Part shown: piece after piece, positions 1 to 14,999 of the stretch
Layout of the letters: each line of letters opens with the position of its first letter
Position numbering within the stretch: the first letter of the stretch is position 1
The notes under the pieces: generated by a model
The model's database searches: none
Told to the model about the DNA's origin: nothing
What the model saw: only the letters and a program-made list of their open reading frames with translations
Assembly (NCBI GenBank): GCA_003313425.1
Contig: NHZP01000060.1
Coordinates: 62,001-126,000 of the forward strand
Length of the DNA stretch: 64,000 nucleotides
Direction: 5' to 3'
Source: Pseudopyrenochaeta lycopersici
Taxonomy: Eukaryota; Ascomycota; Dothideomycetes; Pleosporales; Pseudopyrenochaetaceae
Made by a program: the position numbers and the translations under genes

Positions 1-1705
1 TAACTAGGAAGCATTTATAAGGACGATGAAGCTTTAACCTTTAATTAATGAATTTAAACGAACAGGGAGTATTGTCCGCGACGTCTTTAGCTAGATCTAG
101 AAGGATAAGGAACTAGTTAAAATTATTGATGAAAGCTTTAAGATGTACGACTACTATACTCGCTGGATTAGTGGTAAAGATAACCTTGGTTGGGGACGTA
201 CGATGTATTACTTATTGCTGCAGCAGCTAGTCCGCGGAGATCTTGAATATTACCTGATCTATGCGGCTATTTAAAGGGAGCCTTACCTTATCTCGTACCT
301 ATACTACGCTAAATATGCAAAACTAGGTAATAAGACTTACTTCCGCTACGTTGATCTTAACATTGCTCAGGCAGTTTACTCTAGACGCGGGGTAGACATA
401 ATTTAAGGTAGTGTCTCTTTTAATAATGAGGACGAACATAACTACACTAAGATGTTGCTAGGCTTCTATAATATTATTAATAGTTACTAAGAATAGCGCG
501 AGAACTTAGGTTAAGATAGTAGCACAGGGCTAATCGAATTATAGAGTGATGCTACACACTTCCTACAGGAACTGAGGGAGAAGTGGCCTAACGTATAATA
601 GACGAAGCAGCTATGCAAACGAGGTGAGGTAAGGATTTTGGATCCACGCCTGCCTTATGGCTTAACTGGACTATCTACTATTAAACGACGAACTGTGCTG
701 CCCTAGTACGTAAAAGTTAATAACGATATAGAAACTATAGAGGTTCCTGAGATGGGCAGCTACTAATTAATTATAACTGCTTATTAGTACCTTACTGAGG
801 CCCTATGCACGCCCTCTAGTTACCTAAATAAATATGGAGGTATTAAATAGCCTTTCCTAGGAGCTACGCAACCTATTTATAGTTATCCTATCTTACGAGC
901 AGTAGGTAGCCTCGTTAGGTGGGATGACCCTGTTGTTCGAGATGCTATGCACGATATCTTTAACCCAGACATAAGTACCTATAAAGATATTATAGCAGAA
1001 ATCTAAGCTAGCTAAAAAGAGACTATAAGGATAGTAAAATGTTACTAGGAAATTATTAAGATGTACGAAGAAGCTGCGTATTAATTAGACGGTGATATTC
1101 CTTCTTAGTCCTACTTCTTTAATAAAGGAAAGTACCTAGCTTAGACGAGTAAATAGTACGTTTATAATAGAGAAGTTAATAAGGATACGGCCTTGTTGCA
1201 ACTCCTTGACGAATTGAGCTAGGAGGAACAAGCTTAGCCTGATGCGCTTAACCGACGAACGGCGTCTCTAAGCACCTGTTGCCCTTATAGTAGAACCTTA
1301 TTAGTAGGTTTGCTATTAAGCCTGTTAAGTTCTCTAGTAAGTATGTCGCCGCTAACTCCTCGCCCTACTAGGCTTCTTGTTACCTACAACAAGCTTTATA
1401 AGGACCTACTGCTAACAACTAGGCCTGCTAGGAAGTTAACTCGGCAGCTAGGAAGGAGCGAGGGAAGTAAGGGGACTTAACGCAGCTAGCGGATTTAGAG
1501 CTAAAAGGTTAAGCGAATCTAAGAGACAGAGGATAAGGAGTAAGAGATATAAGGAGATAAGGTGTAGGTTAGGGGATAGTCTAAGATCTCTTTCTTTCGT
1601 GGTTATTTGTATTCTATCTTAGGTTAAGTTAACCTTTTTCCTTTATTATTTTCTTTTATTTTACCTCTTATAATAGGATGCTGAGCTTTATAGGGTAAAG
1701 CTCTT
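1..1705 (+). pseudogene. RIP-degraded coding region inside an LTR element, unrecognised product
   Basis: One frame stays protein-like from about position 110 to 1560 if TAG and TAA codons are read as mutated Gln or Trp codons. Recognisable stretches are about WISGKDNLGWGR (near 160), a segment around RRGVDII followed by an acidic NNEDEHN stretch (near 390-440), and VRILDPRLPYGLTG (near 630-665). No real start or end is visible. It lies directly upstream of a polypurine tract and LTR, so it is internal to an LTR retroelement whose 5' part is outside the window. I do not recognise gag, protease, RT, RNase H or integrase motifs in it, so it may be an extra gene carried 3' of pol. The dense in-frame TAG codons fit RIP. 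Confidence 0.5.
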
Positions 1706-1719
1706 AAGTAGGGGAGGTA
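1706..1719 (+). other. Polypurine tract of LTR element
   Basis: A short purine-rich run (AGTAGGGGAGGTA) abuts the LTR that starts at 1720. This is the expected plus-strand priming site and places the LTR at the 3' end of a forward-oriented element. Confidence 0.55.
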
Positions 1720-2047
1720 TATGCTGATGTACTTGGTAACGTAGTTACTGAGGGCATCTTAGCTAGGATTAGGTAGGCTTGGCCGGGAAATCTGGGTATA
1801 AAGGTAGATAGATAGGACCTCCTTGGGAGGCATCGAATCTACTAAGTACTACCTACGCTGTACTGTCAAGTCCTGCTTCACCAGAGTCTCGATTATTCAA
1901 TTCATCGTTGCCTATCCACCTTTGTCTACCTCGTTACCTGTCCCCGCACCTCACCATCTCGACCAACACGAGATGCTCAGTTGCTTCCACTGCGCGCAAG
2001 GCTACCATCAAAAGGGAGAAGTTGGCTGAGGCCTCTGTTCCTGCACA
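1720..2047 (+). repeat. 3' LTR (family Y)
   Basis: This 328-bp unit begins TATGCTGATG, a RIP-altered form of the TGTGCCGATG start of the solo LTR at 18,961, and ends TTCCTGCACA exactly as that copy does. The two copies share the head (ACTTGGTAACG, GGGCATCT.AGCTAG) and the last ~50 bp (GGCTACCATC...GGCTGAGGCCTCTG). TATAA-like sequence lies near 1797. The partner 5' LTR would be upstream of the window. The base run CTAC follows directly and would be the 4-bp target duplication. Confidence 0.75.
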
Positions 2048-3249
2048 CTACTACTAAAGCTATATTTTGTACTAATAATAGTAATAGTAATTACTATTAC
2101 TAACAAAGTAGTAACTCTAATAAAGTATTATAAGTATTATAAAACTAATTTTAAAATATAGTTTAGTATAATTTTAATTATTTACTAATTTAGTTCTTTA
2201 AGAAAGTATTTTATATTATACTACTTATATAAATATTTAGTTATCTAAATAAATATATCTTTTTAGCTATAAAAGAAGAGTTTATTAGAGACATTTTATA
2301 TTTTTAGATAGTTTAAATATCTGTAATAAGATATTTTATACTATAGAGGAGGTAAAAGCTATTAAAAAATATTCTAGTTTATATATAGACTTTATTAGTT
2401 CTAATTTAAAAGACCTAGAGTATTTAGAGTCTATAGTTAAAATAGGATAATAGTAGAGTATATATAACTTTTACTAAAAAAAACAAAAATAAACTTGTAA
2501 AGTAAGATAAAATTAAAAAAATATAATTAGTTAGTTAGTTATTTAGTTGAAAACATATGTATAGATATATATATTTTATTAAAACTATCAGAAGTAAATA
2601 ATTATCTACGTTTATTTATATAGTATTATCTTAAATTTAATTCCTATATAATAAGCTAGCTAGTAAAATATCTTGAATACTATTAATTATAAATTTCTAT
2701 TTTTAGTAATAGTAATTACTATTAGACTTTTAGTAATTACTAAGTAATTACTATTACTAAAAAACGGCAACCCTGGATACAGTAGAGTAGGATTAGAGGC
2801 TATAAAGATAGCGTTTCTATCTCTATTCTTAGAAATAATCCTGCACGTAATCCTTCTATATATATTATACTAAATTAATAACCTTACTAAAGCGCACTAA
2901 AGTCTACTTAAAATTACTAATCTTATTAGGTTTTAAATAATCCTAAAGTAACTAATAATAGTCACCTCCCCTACTTTAACTAGGACACTCTACGCAGTTC
3001 CTATAAAAGGATTAGTACTTCTATTTATAGTAACTACTCTATTTTAATATAAGCTACCTTACTTATAGTCTTTAGATATAAGCTTTAATACCTTAGCTAT
3101 ACTATATCTTAAAAAGTTTATCTATGTGCTAGTATTAATAAGACACTTTACTACATGCCTATTAAATAAGGCCTAGTAAGTTAGAAGGTTATACTATACG
3201 TAGGCTATACCTATCTTCTTTTAAATTATTATAGCTTCTTATTTAGTAG
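2048..3249. repeat. AT-rich repeat debris including one end of a hAT-like element
   Basis: No coding sequence is visible. Clusters of the palindromic word AGTAATTACT occur at about 2080-2100 and 2702-2760, like the subterminal arrays of the hAT element at 3358-8353. The sequence CGGCAACCCTG at 2765-2775 would read CAGGGTTGCCG on the other strand, a plausible hAT terminus. Its opposite end is missing, as expected if the family Y LTR element inserted into it. From 2776 to 3249 the DNA is RIP-like (TAG/CTA-rich) with no recognisable feature. Confidence 0.45.
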
Positions 3250-3367
3250 TGTGCCGTTGCACAGGGTACCTGGGCAATCAGGTGATGATGGGTTTCCTTT
3301 GTCAGCGAAATTTGGTGATAAGACTTGGAGATGCACCAAACCTCATGCACCATGCACCAGTGATGGG

Positions 3368-3531
3368 CAAAAATAGTAATTATAGTAAAATAGTAATTAC
3401 TAGTAATTACTAGTTTACTATTTACTATTTGCCTTAGTTTACTATTTTACTAAATAGTAATTACTATTATAGTAATTACTATAGTAATTACTATTTCACT
3501 AAATAGTAAACTAGTAATTACTATTTCTTAA
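3368..3531. repeat. Left subterminal AGTAATTACT array of hAT element
   Basis: The palindromic word AGTAATTACT, with GTTTACT/AGTAAAC variants, recurs many times in direct and inverted arrangement just inside the left terminal repeat. It mirrors the array at 8171-8343. Subterminal repeats bind transposase in other hAT elements; binding here is inference. Confidence 0.8.
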
Positions 3532-3721
3532 AAAGTAAAAGAATAACTTATAACATATATAAAAGGCTCTATATTATAGTTAGTATACTACCTCTTAAAC
3601 TTCTAAGATATAGTAGTACTATTTAAAACTAGTATATAAAAGAAGTTTATTTAATACTTTTCTATTTTCTATCTACTTATATATTTTTATATTTATATTA
3701 AAACTAGCGTTATATATATCT

Positions 3722-6304
<2,583 letters not shown>

Positions 6305-6752
6305 TTTTAATTAAAATATAAGATAAAAATATATTAAATAATATATATATTATAGATAGTATATAGAAGCTTAAAATAGTTAGTATAGTATAGAATATAG
6401 ATAGTATAAAATATAATACTATAATAGAACTAATATTTTAAGTAAAATTTATAAAATCTAATTTAAAACTTACTTAATATAGCTAATATAATCTTTTTAA
6501 AATACTATAAAGTTAAATAGTAGATACTTATATAATCAAAACTATTAGGTCTTAAATAATTAAGACTAGTATAATTAATTCTCTTATAAATAGATATTTT
6601 TAAAAGTCTTCTTAGTAAATATTCTAGTTTTTACTTTTTTATATTTTTTTAGTAGATAATAGTACCTCTATATATCTTATTTTTTTTACTATTATCACAT
6701 GTTACTGAAATACTACTCCTCTTCTAATTAATTAAAAATAGATTTATATAAT

Positions 6753-6957
6753 AAACTAAAATAAAGAAGGTGGAGTAATTATTTATTTCTAATATACTAA
6801 AATAAAGAGGGTGGAGTGATTATTTATTTCTAATAAACTAAAATAAAGAGGGTGGAGTGATTATTTACTTCTAATAAACTAAAATAAAGAGGGTGGAGTG
6901 ATTATTTACTTCTAATAAACTAAAGTAAAGAAGGTGGAGTAATTATTTACTTCTAAT
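6753..6957. repeat. 41-bp tandem repeat, five copies
   Basis: Five head-to-tail copies of a 41-bp unit, each with a GGTGGAGT core, lie between the divergently transcribed transposase and second gene of the hAT element. Copies differ by a few A/G and C/T changes. The array occupies the shared promoter region and could hold regulatory or transposase binding sites. Confidence 0.9.
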
Positions 6958-7173
6958 AAACTAGTATTTTAAGTTAATATATAGTTAATATTAGTACTTA
7001 GCTAGCCTAAAAAAATATAGTTATAAAAGAAGGTAAAGATCTATAAGTAAGAAGCTCTTATCTCTATTTTTTTTTAAAGAGAAATAACTACTAAGTATCT
7101 ACTACTTACTACTCTTATAGCTATTACTTTTTAGCTTTTTAAAGCTAGATTACTTTATTTTTTTATAGCTATA

Positions 7174-7949
7174 ATGGCTTCTACTCCTATTACTAAAAGC
7201 TATATTACCTTTACTTTTATTAATAATAGCTCTTTAGTTAGATCTACTAAGTTAGATTCTATTTTAAAAGCTATTATTAATAATATAATACTAGTAAATG
7301 ATAATAATAGTGAATATCTTATAGAGTATTTAAATACTCTTAGGATTATATACTATATTAGTCGTTTAGACTATTATAATAAAACAGAAAAGCTAGCTTT
7401 TTTAAGTAAGTAACTTTATAAAACTTCTTTTATTATAATATTTAAATTTACTAATTATACTTAGATTATCTAGAAGATAATCTTATAGATTTAGATACTT
7501 TCTACTTTTTTAAAAGAGAAGATAGTAATCTAGATCTAAATCTTCTAGAAATACTTAATAATCTTACGGACTATTTAATTAATACTAGTCTTATTTTTAA
7601 AGATTTTAGTAAGTAATACTATTACTAGTATAGAATATATATATTATACTAATATATACTAGATTTAATTAAGTACTTTACTAGTACTACTTATTATAGT
7701 TATAAAGAGATAAGCCGAAGAAAACAGCTAATAACTAGTAGTATATATACTACTTTTTATAAAAAATATTTCTTTAGGAGTGATATCTTTTTCTTAGGTA
7801 CTTTAAATTATTTTAATAATATATTTTACTTAAAAGAAGAAAAAGAAGCTTTTAATAAAATTAAGTTAAAAGAAAGAGATTTATTTAAAGAGTTTATAGA
7901 TTCTCCTTTAGAAGAAATAGCCTTTTTAAACAGTTTTATAGATAGCTAG
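7174..7949 (+). CDS. Second gene of the hAT element, three exons, unknown function (220 aa)
   Basis: Exons at 7174-7405, 7465-7608 and 7663-7949 join to 663 nt with no internal stop. Both introns (59 and 54 bp) start GTAAGTAA, contain a CTAAT branch-like site shortly before the acceptor, and end TTAG or CTAG. Phases match at both joins. The first exon alone would stop at 7411. The product is rich in Leu, Ile, Tyr, Asn and Lys, with no Cys, His or Trp and only one Gln, and it lacks a signal peptide. I recognise no domain. It diverges from the transposase across the 41-bp repeat array. It could be an accessory transposition protein or a captured gene. Splicing is inferred from sequence only. 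Confidence 0.62.
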
Positions 7950-8170
7950 TATTTTATTAGGACTAAGCTATATTATTATTAAGATTTTACTTAATATAAT
8001 AAGTTAGATTTAGTAGTAATATAAAAATTAAGTAGTTTTTATAGTTTTATTAAAGTTATATATAATTAATTTTACAGTATATTATATATAAAGATAGTTT
8101 ATATACCTACTATAATAAGCTATTAAATAAGTAGAAAGATATAATATATGTATTCTAATTTTTATTTTTA

Positions 8171-8343
8171 TTTACTATTTATAGTTTACTAGTAATTACT
8201 AGTAATTACTATAATAGTAATTACTATTTTGTTTACTATTTTACTATTAATAGTAATTACTATTTTTTGAAATAGTAATTACTATTAAAATAGTAATAGT
8301 AAACTAGTAAAATAGTAAAGTAAATAGTAATTACTAGTAAATA
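8171..8343. repeat. Right subterminal AGTAATTACT array of hAT element
   Basis: This counterpart of the left array has repeated AGTAATTACT and AGTAAAC/GTTTACT words within about 180 bp of the right terminal repeat. The words are self-complementary, so the array can also fold into many small hairpins. Confidence 0.8.
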
Positions 8344-8615
8344 TCCATCACTGCCATGCACCACACACCACGACAATTCACTTCAAAACTGAGATTTTGC
8401 GAAGTAGCTAGTGCATTAGCTACGTCAATTCAATGAGATTTCAGACCATTTTGTTTATTACTTTTAATCAGGCTCCATACTTACCTTCGTTTCTGGCAGA
8501 CTGCACAGGCAGGGCTGCTCCTGTTATTCACGCACATTTGATTCCAGCGTCACCTCTCATTCACAACACCAGAACTGCGGGATTGTGCCGAATCACCTTG
8601 TTAACTCCACAGTAG

Positions 8616-9007
8616 GATTAACTAAAGCTTTATACTAAGTATTATATATTCCTAGGGCTTTATACCTAGTTTAGGTATTAAAAGTCCTAAATTATATTAA
8701 GTTAAGCCCTAAATTTAGTCCTTTTTTAAGACTAACAGTCTCTACTTAATTTAATTTAACCTTTTCTTTATTAGAAAAATACCCCTAAACATCCCTAATA
8801 ACTTAGGCAGACGCAGGGTTATATAGGGTAAGGCACTGCAGCGTTAGCTAATTAGGTTTCAGCAGGTCTTGCTTAGCTAACCTTGTAATTACTAATTAGC
8901 TAGCTAGCCTAATACTTAACACTACAGCGTTTAAGCTAGCTAATAACGTAGCAGGCTTATTAATTACTTTTAATATATTACTAACTTATTTTTAAAGCTA
9001 ATATTAG
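8616..9007. other. AT-rich RIP-like spacer, no gene seen
   Basis: About 390 bp of TAG/CTA-rich sequence lies between unit X copy A and the first Gypsy element. It is the left flank of the Gypsy insertion site and should be continuous with the sequence after 15,975. No motif or open frame is recognisable. Confidence 0.5.
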
Positions 9008-9012
9008 ATTAT

Positions 9013-9405
9013 TGTTAGGATCTGAAATCCTAGACAGGGAGAGAGAGCCTCAGGCGCTGACAGCCAGTCAAGAAGCGCCAGTGTTCCACTCTGCCGCACG
9101 TCACGTGACCGCTCGCTCTGCCAAGGACGAGCGCTCGCAGCGCTCGCGGCGAGCGCGACGAGCGCGTTATGTATATAGATCACCACAATAAACCCTTATG
9201 GCTTATTATGTTCAACTTAATATTATACTCTACAGTATAGTAATAGCAATACTGATTATTCTTAACCTTTAGTACTCTTTACAGAAGTACCCTCTTACTG
9301 TCTTAGTATTAAACCCCCTTCTATCTAGTCCCTTACTCTATCCCAGAGAACCAACCTTGCAATCTTATTAGCTATCCTTACTAATAGCTTTTAAAATCCT
9401 TTATA
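9013..9405 (+). repeat. 5' LTR of Gypsy-1
   Basis: The 393-bp repeat begins TGTTAGGATC and ends TCCTTTATA, a mutated form of the TCCTTCACA end of the 3' copy. Its first ~170 bp are GC-rich and nearly identical to the 3' LTR. They include TCACGTGA at 9101-9108 and an inverted repeat GCGCTCGC/GCGAGCGC near 9135-9155. A TATATA motif near 9172 is a likely promoter element. The rest carries many C-to-T and G-to-A changes. Confidence 0.95.
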
Positions 9406-9422
9406 CTTTAAACACCCTTAAG

Positions 9423-11684
9423 ATGAGTGACACTAAGATAGAAACCACTAACTATCATGCTATAAGGCCAGGTAACGCTGTCGCTAAACCAGACCTCTTC
9501 TATAGGGATTAGTTCAAGCTCGAAGACTAGCTACTCCAGTTCAACCTGTTCTTCAAGTTCAACGCAACTACCATAGACAACGACGACCAAGCAGTACTTA
9601 TGTTGAGCTACATAAGAGGCGAAGCTGCTAAATAGGTGAAACCCTACCTAGTTGAGTACATAAGTGATAAAGAGAAGCCTTAAGAACTTATCGTTATGTT
9701 TAAAAATATAGAAAGATTTAAAACATGCATGCGCCAAGCGTTCGGGCTCCTAAACGTGGCAACTATTGCAGAACGCAAGATCCAGAACATGCGACAAATC
9801 AGGTCTGTAGCTGACTACACCAACGAATTTCTAGGTTACGCCAGACAGACTAGTTGGAATGACGATACCCTGAAAACTATGTATAAACAAGGCCTGAAAG
9901 CGGACGTCTAGACTGAGCTTATGCGTACGGGTACGAAAATCACGACACTAGACGACCTAATCAATAAAACTATCTAACTAGATGTAGAGCTCTATAAGCT
10001 CTGTGTGCGACTTAGAAGATAACTACTAGGATAAACAAAAGAAGATAAGAAACCCTAGAAGGATCATCGCAACAAGCCAAATAACAGTCGCCCACGACAT
10101 TAGTATTAACTACGGGGAGTGCCTGGACAGTACCTGTTAGGGGGCCCCGAGGCAATACATCTAGATAATCTTAATAAGGAGAAGTTAGGTAAGGGCGGGA
10201 AGAAAAAAGAAATAACCTGCTTTAACTGTAATAAGAAAGGCTATATAGCTAAGGACTGTAGGAGTAAGAATAAGGTAACCCCCTAGATTAACATAATGGT
10301 GGTAAAGGAAGAAAACGGCGACAATAAAACGTAGGAAGTTATCGCAACCTAAGAGGAAGGAGCTTAAGACATAGATATACTACAGCTACCTCTCTAGGAA
10401 CCTACTAGAAAGGGGATTCTAGGAACCTAGTATAGCGACGAGGAGGAAGAGAGCAGCGGCTCCCTATCCTTAGTCTACGAAGATGCTAAAGAAGACCTTA
10501 ATAATACTATAGTGCTCTTAACTAAGGATTAGAAAAAGGAAAACTTCTAGAAGTAATATTAACTAGGAACCCTAAGGCTATTGACACCTACGGAGGCGGA
10601 AAAAGACATTATAGAACTTAACCGCTAGTTATACGCATAATATATGTACGAAGTATAATATATTAACGCGTTAACCCTAGAAGAATAGGAAGCAGCTATA
10701 AAATAAGGGATAAGTACAATTATTCTAGCTGAATAAGCGATGCAAGACATATTACAGGAACATGACTGTTACCCTGAACATTATATAAAGGCAACATAAG
10801 AATAAGCAGAAAAAGCTAAGGAAGTATAGTAACCTGTAAGCGTTAGGGACGCACTACAGAAACTTCGACGAGCTAGACAAACATAGGCACTAGAACCCCT
10901 AGTAGTTAAGACCCCTAAATACGTACTACGACGCTAAACAATACTACTACTAACACAGGAAGATGCTTTCTATGTACTAAACACCGAGAACCTAGTATAA
11001 TAAGGGTATCTTCGAGTTAACTCCTACGGCGAAATCGTGCTCATAAACAGTAAGAAGCAAGATATTTATACGCAGCTCAAATAATAAATGCATTAGGAGG
11101 AAGATAAAGAGAATGTTAACCCTCTCTAGCATCTTATAGAAGAAGAAGCCCAAGAAATGTATAAGCACGCCGAGGTAGCTTAGACCCTACATACCATGCG
11201 CAAAGGACTACAGAAACTAGTACTAGACTACTTAATAGATCTACGCAACAAGCGACACGGTATCGTCTATTAGTCCTTTTGTACTACAGACCTATGCGCG
11301 ATCTATTATTTAAGCAAAACGGAACAGGGATACTTCCCTTACTTATTTTACTAATGCAAATACCAATAGTATAATTATCCTGAAGTTAAATGCGACAACT
11401 ACCTATAGGATAAGAGGACTGTCCTCTACTTCCTAGGAAATGACGACTCTGCGGCTACTATAGCGATGCAGCTAGTCTTTAATAGAGAATGTAATCAGCG
11501 ATAATAGCAAACGTGCCTTAACTTAGATTGCCTTAAGTATAAAGATATTAAGACACTAAACGGGTATCAGGAGGAGCCTTTTTTAGGGTCACGCCCACTG
11601 ATGGGTAAGAACCGCGAACCCTATGCGTAACAGGCACACAAGGACTCCTTAAGCTAAATATTAAGCTTAACAGAAGCTAGATGA
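9423..11684 (+). pseudogene. Gypsy-1 gag remnant with zinc knuckle
   Basis: One frame runs from ATG at 9423 (MSDTKIETTNYHAIRPG) to a TGA at 11,682. It is interrupted only by TAG/TAA codons of the kind RIP makes from Gln and Trp codons. The capsid region spans about 9450-9980 (for example FKTCMRQAFGLLNVATIAER). A CCHC-type zinc knuckle lies at 10,218-10,259 (CFNCNKKGYIAKDC); its histidine position reads Tyr (codon 10,242), explained by a CAT/CAC to TAT/TAC transition. A long, acidic tail follows. The downstream pol frame is offset by one base and its ATG at 11,681 overlaps this stop. Confidence 0.8.
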
Positions 11685-14600
11685 AGGCATTAGTGGATTC
11701 TGGAGCACAACGGAGCTATATTTCTGCGCGAGCGATAGAACAAGCTGGCCTTGTCCTATTATTAAAATTAGTCCTATATCTATTAATAGTCGCCGATAGG
11801 CAACTAATGCTATCAGAGTCTGTAATCACACACGAGGTACGGAGCGTGCAACTTATTATCCAGAACTATAGGGAAACGATCGACCTAGACGTCTTCGGAC
11901 TATTACAGCATAATATAATACTAGGACTCTTATAGTTAAGAGAACATAGTCTAGATATAGATTAGAAAAGGAAAAAGTTCTTATTTAAATGCTGTGGAAC
12001 AGACGCAACCACGAGCAAGCCTACGCTGCGGCTAAGTGCCCGGGTAGATAAGAAGATGACGATTAGGATCCTTACTTTAAATAAGGACGGCCTCAAGACA
12101 CGAGGGTCCGACTTAGCAGGTACTAATAAGAGGCCCTTAGACTAATAAGCTAGAGTTAAGGAGTAAAGCGCAACTCTAGTAATCCCCGACGAGTATAAAG
12201 AATACGAGTCACTCTTTTAGGAAGAGATAACCATAAAAGCATTGCCTAAACATTAACCTTAGGATCACGAGATTATCCTACAGGAAGGAAAGCAACTAAC
12301 TTTCGGCCCAATTTACAGTTTATTAGAAAAAGAACTTAAAACCCTGCGCGAATATATTAAGACGAATTTAAAAAAGGGATTTATTAGAGAATTATAATTG
12401 CTAGCAGGATACCCTATATTATTTGTACTAAAAAAAAATAGGAAGCTAAGATTATGCGTTAATTATCGAAAACTTAACAACATTACAATAAAGAATTGAT
12501 ACTCTCTACTAAATATAGCGGAACTATAGGATTAACTAGCCTTTACGAAAGTCTTTACGGTATTAGACTTAAGAGGAGCATACAACCTTATTCGCATGAA
12601 GGAAGGTAAAGAATGGAAGACTGCGTTTAGAACACGCTACGGCCACTACGAATATACAGTGATGCCCTTTAGTCTTACTAACGCACCAGCTACATGCTAG
12701 GCACTTATTAACAATGTGTTAAGAGAACACCTAGATGTATTCGTCATCGCATACCTTAATAATATCCTTGTGTACTCTAATAATCTACAGGAACACATTA
12801 AGCACGTTAAAACAGTTCTTGCCTGCTTAAGAAGATTTAGGTTGCTGCTTAAACCTAAGAAATGCGAGTTCTATAAAGAAGAAGTCGAATTCTTAGGATA
12901 TATAGTAGGTGTATACGGAGTAAAGATAAGCGAAGAAAAGATAAGAGTAGTAAAAGAATAGCCCGAACCTAAAACAGTTAAAGACATACAGTTATTTATG
13001 GGATTCGTTAACTTCAACTAATAGTTTATTAAGGACTTTTCTAAAAAATCTATCCTACTTACTAAACTTACAAGGAAAGATACAAAATAGGAATAAGGAA
13101 ACAAACAAAGAAAAGTATTTTAGATGCTTAAGGAAGCCTGCATCACGCCACCAGTATTGATCGCATTCTGAACAGGAGAACCCTTACGGTTTGAAACAGA
13201 CGCCTCAGACCTTGCACTAGGTGCAACGGCGAAACAAGAACGCGATGGAAAATAGCACCCAATCGCGTACTACTCAAGAAAATTCATAAACGCTGAAGAA
13301 CGCTACGACGTGCATAACAAAGAACTCATGGCAGTCGTCGACGCCCTTAACCACTGGCGAATTTACGCAGAAAGTTGCTTAGACCTTACGATATTCACGG
13401 ATTACAAGAACCTAGTTCATTTCACCACCACAAAGACATTAAACTAAAGACAGGTTAGATAGGCCGAAATGTTAGGATAATACAAATTTAAGATCGTATA
13501 CACGCCAGGAAAGGATAACGGCAGAGCCGATGCTCTCAGCCGCAGATCAGACATCGCAGGAACAAAAGCAATAGTCAGCGATGCTATCCTTTAAGTAAAT
13601 TAGGATGGAAGCTTAGGACCTAATAAGTTATTAAACAACACTATGATAATTACGTCTGAAGTACCTAAAGAATTATAAGAAGTAATTATCTGACAACACT
13701 ATAATGACCTAGTACATAGTTACCTAGGAATTAAGAGAATGATGGAACTAATACAACAACACTACAGCTTCAAGAACATGAAAGCTAAGGTCGAACAATT
13801 CATTAAAAAATGTGCGGACTGTCACAAGAATAAACACAGTACTTACGTACTATACGGAGAAATGCAAGCTATAGAGCTACCTAACGAACCTTAGGCAGAC
13901 ATTTCTATAGACTTTATAACAGGGTTACTACTATCTAAAGATCCCGTAACAGGAATTAAGTATAACGCTATCTTTAATATAGTCTGCAGATTTACGAAAG
14001 CAGCAGAAATAATACTGTTTAGAAACGACTATAACACAGAACAACTAGCGTTTATTGTCTTGGACAGACTGATATAATATCACGGTATACCTAAATCTAT
14101 TATAAGTAATAGAGATAAGCTCTTCACGTCTAACTTCTGGTCCATATTAATGGCCGCGATAGGAATAAAGAGAAAATTGTTAACAGCCTATCACCCACAA
14201 ACAGACGGACAGACAGAAAGAACAAACAGAACAATAAAGACCTACCTAAGAATTTACAGTAATTAATAATAAAATAATTAGGTCTTATTGTTACCAATAG
14301 CACAACTAGCCTATAATAACAAATTGTTAGAATCAACTAGAAAGACACCATTCTTTGCCAACTACGGGAGACACCCTAATCTCTTTATAAAGTCATATCC
14401 CAGCAGAAAAGCTGAAGCAGCTATAAAAACAGCTGAAGAAATAAAAAAAGTACATGAACAACTCTAAGAAAACCTTGAGAAAGCACAACGTAATAGTATT
14501 TCTTACTAAAACAAGAAAAGAAAAATGGCACCTCAGCTAAAGAAGGGGGATAAAGCATATTTGCTCACAAAAAACCTACGCAACAAGCGACTAAGCAAGG

Positions 14601-14980
14601 GACTTAATCACGTTAAAGTCGGACTATTTTTAGTCAAAGAACAAAACGGACCCGTAAATTATACACTTAAGCTACTACTAGATACAAAGATCTACCTATA
14701 CTTTTATATCTCTAAGTTGGAACTAGCTGACCCTGCCACACTATTACAGAAAACATTCCGGTACAAACCTGAAGAAGAAAACAAGTTTGAAGTTGAGAAA
14801 ATCTAGGGGTACTAACAGAATAGAAGAGTTAACGACCTGGAGCCAAGCTTTAGTTACCTGGTCAAATAGAAGGGATACCTAAGCGTAGAAAGTACGTGGG
14901 AACTACTAGAAAATCTAAGAAACTGCTAAGAAAAAATTAGAGAATATTAGGAGAGGGAGGAAAAGAAGAAGAAGAAATAA
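11681..14980 (+). pseudogene. Gypsy-1 pol remnant: protease, RT, RNase H, integrase, chromodomain
   Basis: A single frame carries the whole polyprotein apart from RIP stops. The protease has ALVDSGAQRSYI (Asp at 11,696). The RT spans about 12,300-12,960; its catalytic YLDD box reads YLNN (codons 12,758 and 12,761), both changes being TpG to TpA. RNase H spans about 13,190-13,560 (ETDASDLALGA, ADALSRRSD). The integrase has an HHCC finger (CADCHKNKH), SIDFITG, ISNRDKLF (Asp to Asn at 14,108) and HPQTDGQTERTNR. A chromodomain near 14,790-14,930 (YLVK.KGY, ESTW) could target H3K9-methylated chromatin in an intact relative. Loss of two RT and one integrase catalytic Asp residues makes this copy dead even apart from its stops. 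Confidence 0.92.
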
Positions 14981-14999
14981 ACCTAGAAGGTGGGAGCCT

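Noticed and set aside
9004..9186. Alanine-rich minus-strand frames in the Gypsy-1 LTRs (also 15,530-15,751)
   Set aside because: They are open because of the GC-rich LTR segment and repeat in both LTRs, with no domain.
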